Both the position numbers and the translations under genes were made by a program. Shown piece by piece: positions 5,551 through 6,260 of a stretch of 6,260 nucleotides of DNA (the stretch's first letter is position 1; each line of letters begins with the position of its first letter). The notes beneath the pieces are model-generated. The model did not search any database, was not told the DNA's origin, and worked only from the letters and a program-made list of their open reading frames with translations. Source of the stretch: Bacteroidota bacterium (GTDB lineage: Bacteria > Bacteroidota > Kryptoniia > Kryptoniales > JAKASW01); NCBI GenBank assembly GCA_021796055.1, contig JAJYOS010000414.1:1-6260 (forward strand), read 5' to 3'.

Positions 5551-6260
5551 ATGACCAGAAATCCCAGGTCGACTGTCTCGACGATGACCGAGATCTACGA
5601 CTACCTCCGGCTCCTCTTCGGTCGCGCAGGGACGGTATTCTGCACCCGATGCCATATCCCGATCTTTAGATACTCGCCACAATCTATTCTGAAGGAAATT
5701 AATAACTCCCTTAAAGGCAAGAGGTTATACATCTTTTTCAATGCGAAAACAGGTGATGCCGCAAGAACGCTTCCGGATCTCAAGCGTCGGGGTTTCTACC
5801 GGTTTGCCGAACTTGACAATCCCTCCGTCATAATCGATTCAAATCTTTCGGCGCCGCCCTCCGCTGGTGAGTTTCTTGTTTTAGCCGACAGGATTGTCGC
5901 GGGATCTGAAGGCTCCGACGAGCGCGTCATCGAAGCGTGCGAGCAGGGATTTCTAAACGGCTCGGGAAGTATTTACGTCGTGGATGCAGACGGCGGAAAG
6001 ACCCGGCGCTTCTCGAGCAGCTTCGAATGCTCAAACTGCGGCACGGCGTACCTTGAGCCTGAACCGCGCCTCTTTTCGTTCAACAACCCCTACGGCGCCT
6101 GTCCCCAGTGTCAGGGTTTCGGAACCGTGGTAGGATACGATTGGAAAAAGACGGTGGCGAATCCGTATCTCAGCATACTCCACGGAGGGATTAGCCTGGT
6201 CTCGGCACCTGCCTTCGACGTGTACCGAAGATCTCTCATGAAAGTCGCCACAGCAGGAAA
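5551..6260 (+). CDS. uvrA: UvrA, remainder of the gene, cut by window end
   Basis: The frame is open from 5542 to the window edge and continues UvrA in the same frame as the upstream fragment. It opens with RNPRSTVSTMTEIYDYLRLL, a hallmark UvrA segment. A CxxC at 138/141 (numbered from the TTG) follows, then the variable region where the family's UvrB-binding domain lies. Next is the first zinc finger, C267-x2-C270-x20-C291-x2-C294, embedded in the conserved LEPEPRLFSFNNPYGACPQC. About 343 codons of a protein usually near 940 aa are in the window. The start given is the first ATG after the stop; AAAGG (5543-5547) lies three bases before it, so re-initiation is conceivable. A protein starting here would lack Walker A of ATPase I. 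If the TAA is an artefact, this and the upstream fragment are one normal gene from 5230. Confidence 0.85.
   Translation, partial: MTRNPRSTVSTMTEIYDYLRLLFGRAGTVFCTRCHIPIFRYSPQSILKEINNSLKGKRLYIFFNAKTGDAARTLPDLKRRGFYRFAELDNPSVIIDSNLSAPPSAGEFLVLADRIVAGSEGSDERVIEACEQGFLNGSGSIYVVDADGGKTRRFSSSFECSNCGTAYLEPEPRLFSFNNPYGACPQCQGFGTVVGYDWKKTVANPYLSILHGGISLVSAPAFDVYRRSLMKVATAG

Overview
The window comes from a bacterial chromosome. It carries a tRNA-His gene, a tightly packed three-gene operon on the minus strand (sensor kinase, NtrC-type sigma-54 activator, PBP4-type peptidoglycan peptidase), and, divergent from it at the right edge, the 5' part of a uvrA excision-repair gene. The organism is probably Gram-negative. 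The evidence is the two-transmembrane kinase with an NtrC-class partner, the exported DacB-type peptidase, and a short intergenic ATCCGTG/ATCTGTG-style repeat of a kind I associate with Chlorobi/Ignavibacteria/Bacteroidota-like genomes. That phylum placement is a low-confidence inference.

Layout from left to right. Positions 1-286 contain no gene I can support, only a strong imperfect hairpin at 201-240. The tRNA-His (GTG anticodon) lies at 287-360 on the minus strand, with a plausible sigma-70 promoter just upstream. Positions 415-4920 are the minus-strand operon, transcribed right to left: kinase (4920 to 3328), response regulator (3353 to 2010), PBP4/DacB (2013 to 415). Neighbouring genes overlap by 26 and 4 bases, so they are very likely co-transcribed and translationally coupled. 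Positions 4921-5229 are the divergent intergenic region, with a candidate promoter placed so close to the kinase GTG that the mRNA would be leaderless, an 81-bp imperfect inverted-repeat element, and a 19-bp palindrome. From 5230 to the right end is uvrA on the plus strand.

How the genes fit together. The kinase has two membrane segments around an extracytoplasmic sensor of about 140 residues and would phosphorylate D52 of the regulator. The regulator keeps an intact GAFTGA loop and a Fis-type helix-turn-helix, so it should activate sigma-54 promoters. The last gene encodes an exported DD-carboxypeptidase/endopeptidase, which suggests (inference) that the system responds to the state of the cell envelope. 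No clear -24/-12 sigma-54 promoter is visible in front of the operon.

The main oddity is uvrA. The reading frame matches UvrA on both sides of codon 104, but that codon is TAA where the family has Glu (the AIEQK segment). The next few codons also look disturbed, and an AAAGG motif sits just before an in-frame ATG right after the stop. This could be a real nonsense mutation, a split gene with re-initiation, or a local sequence error. I see no CRISPR array, insertion sequence, phage gene or clearly novel system here.
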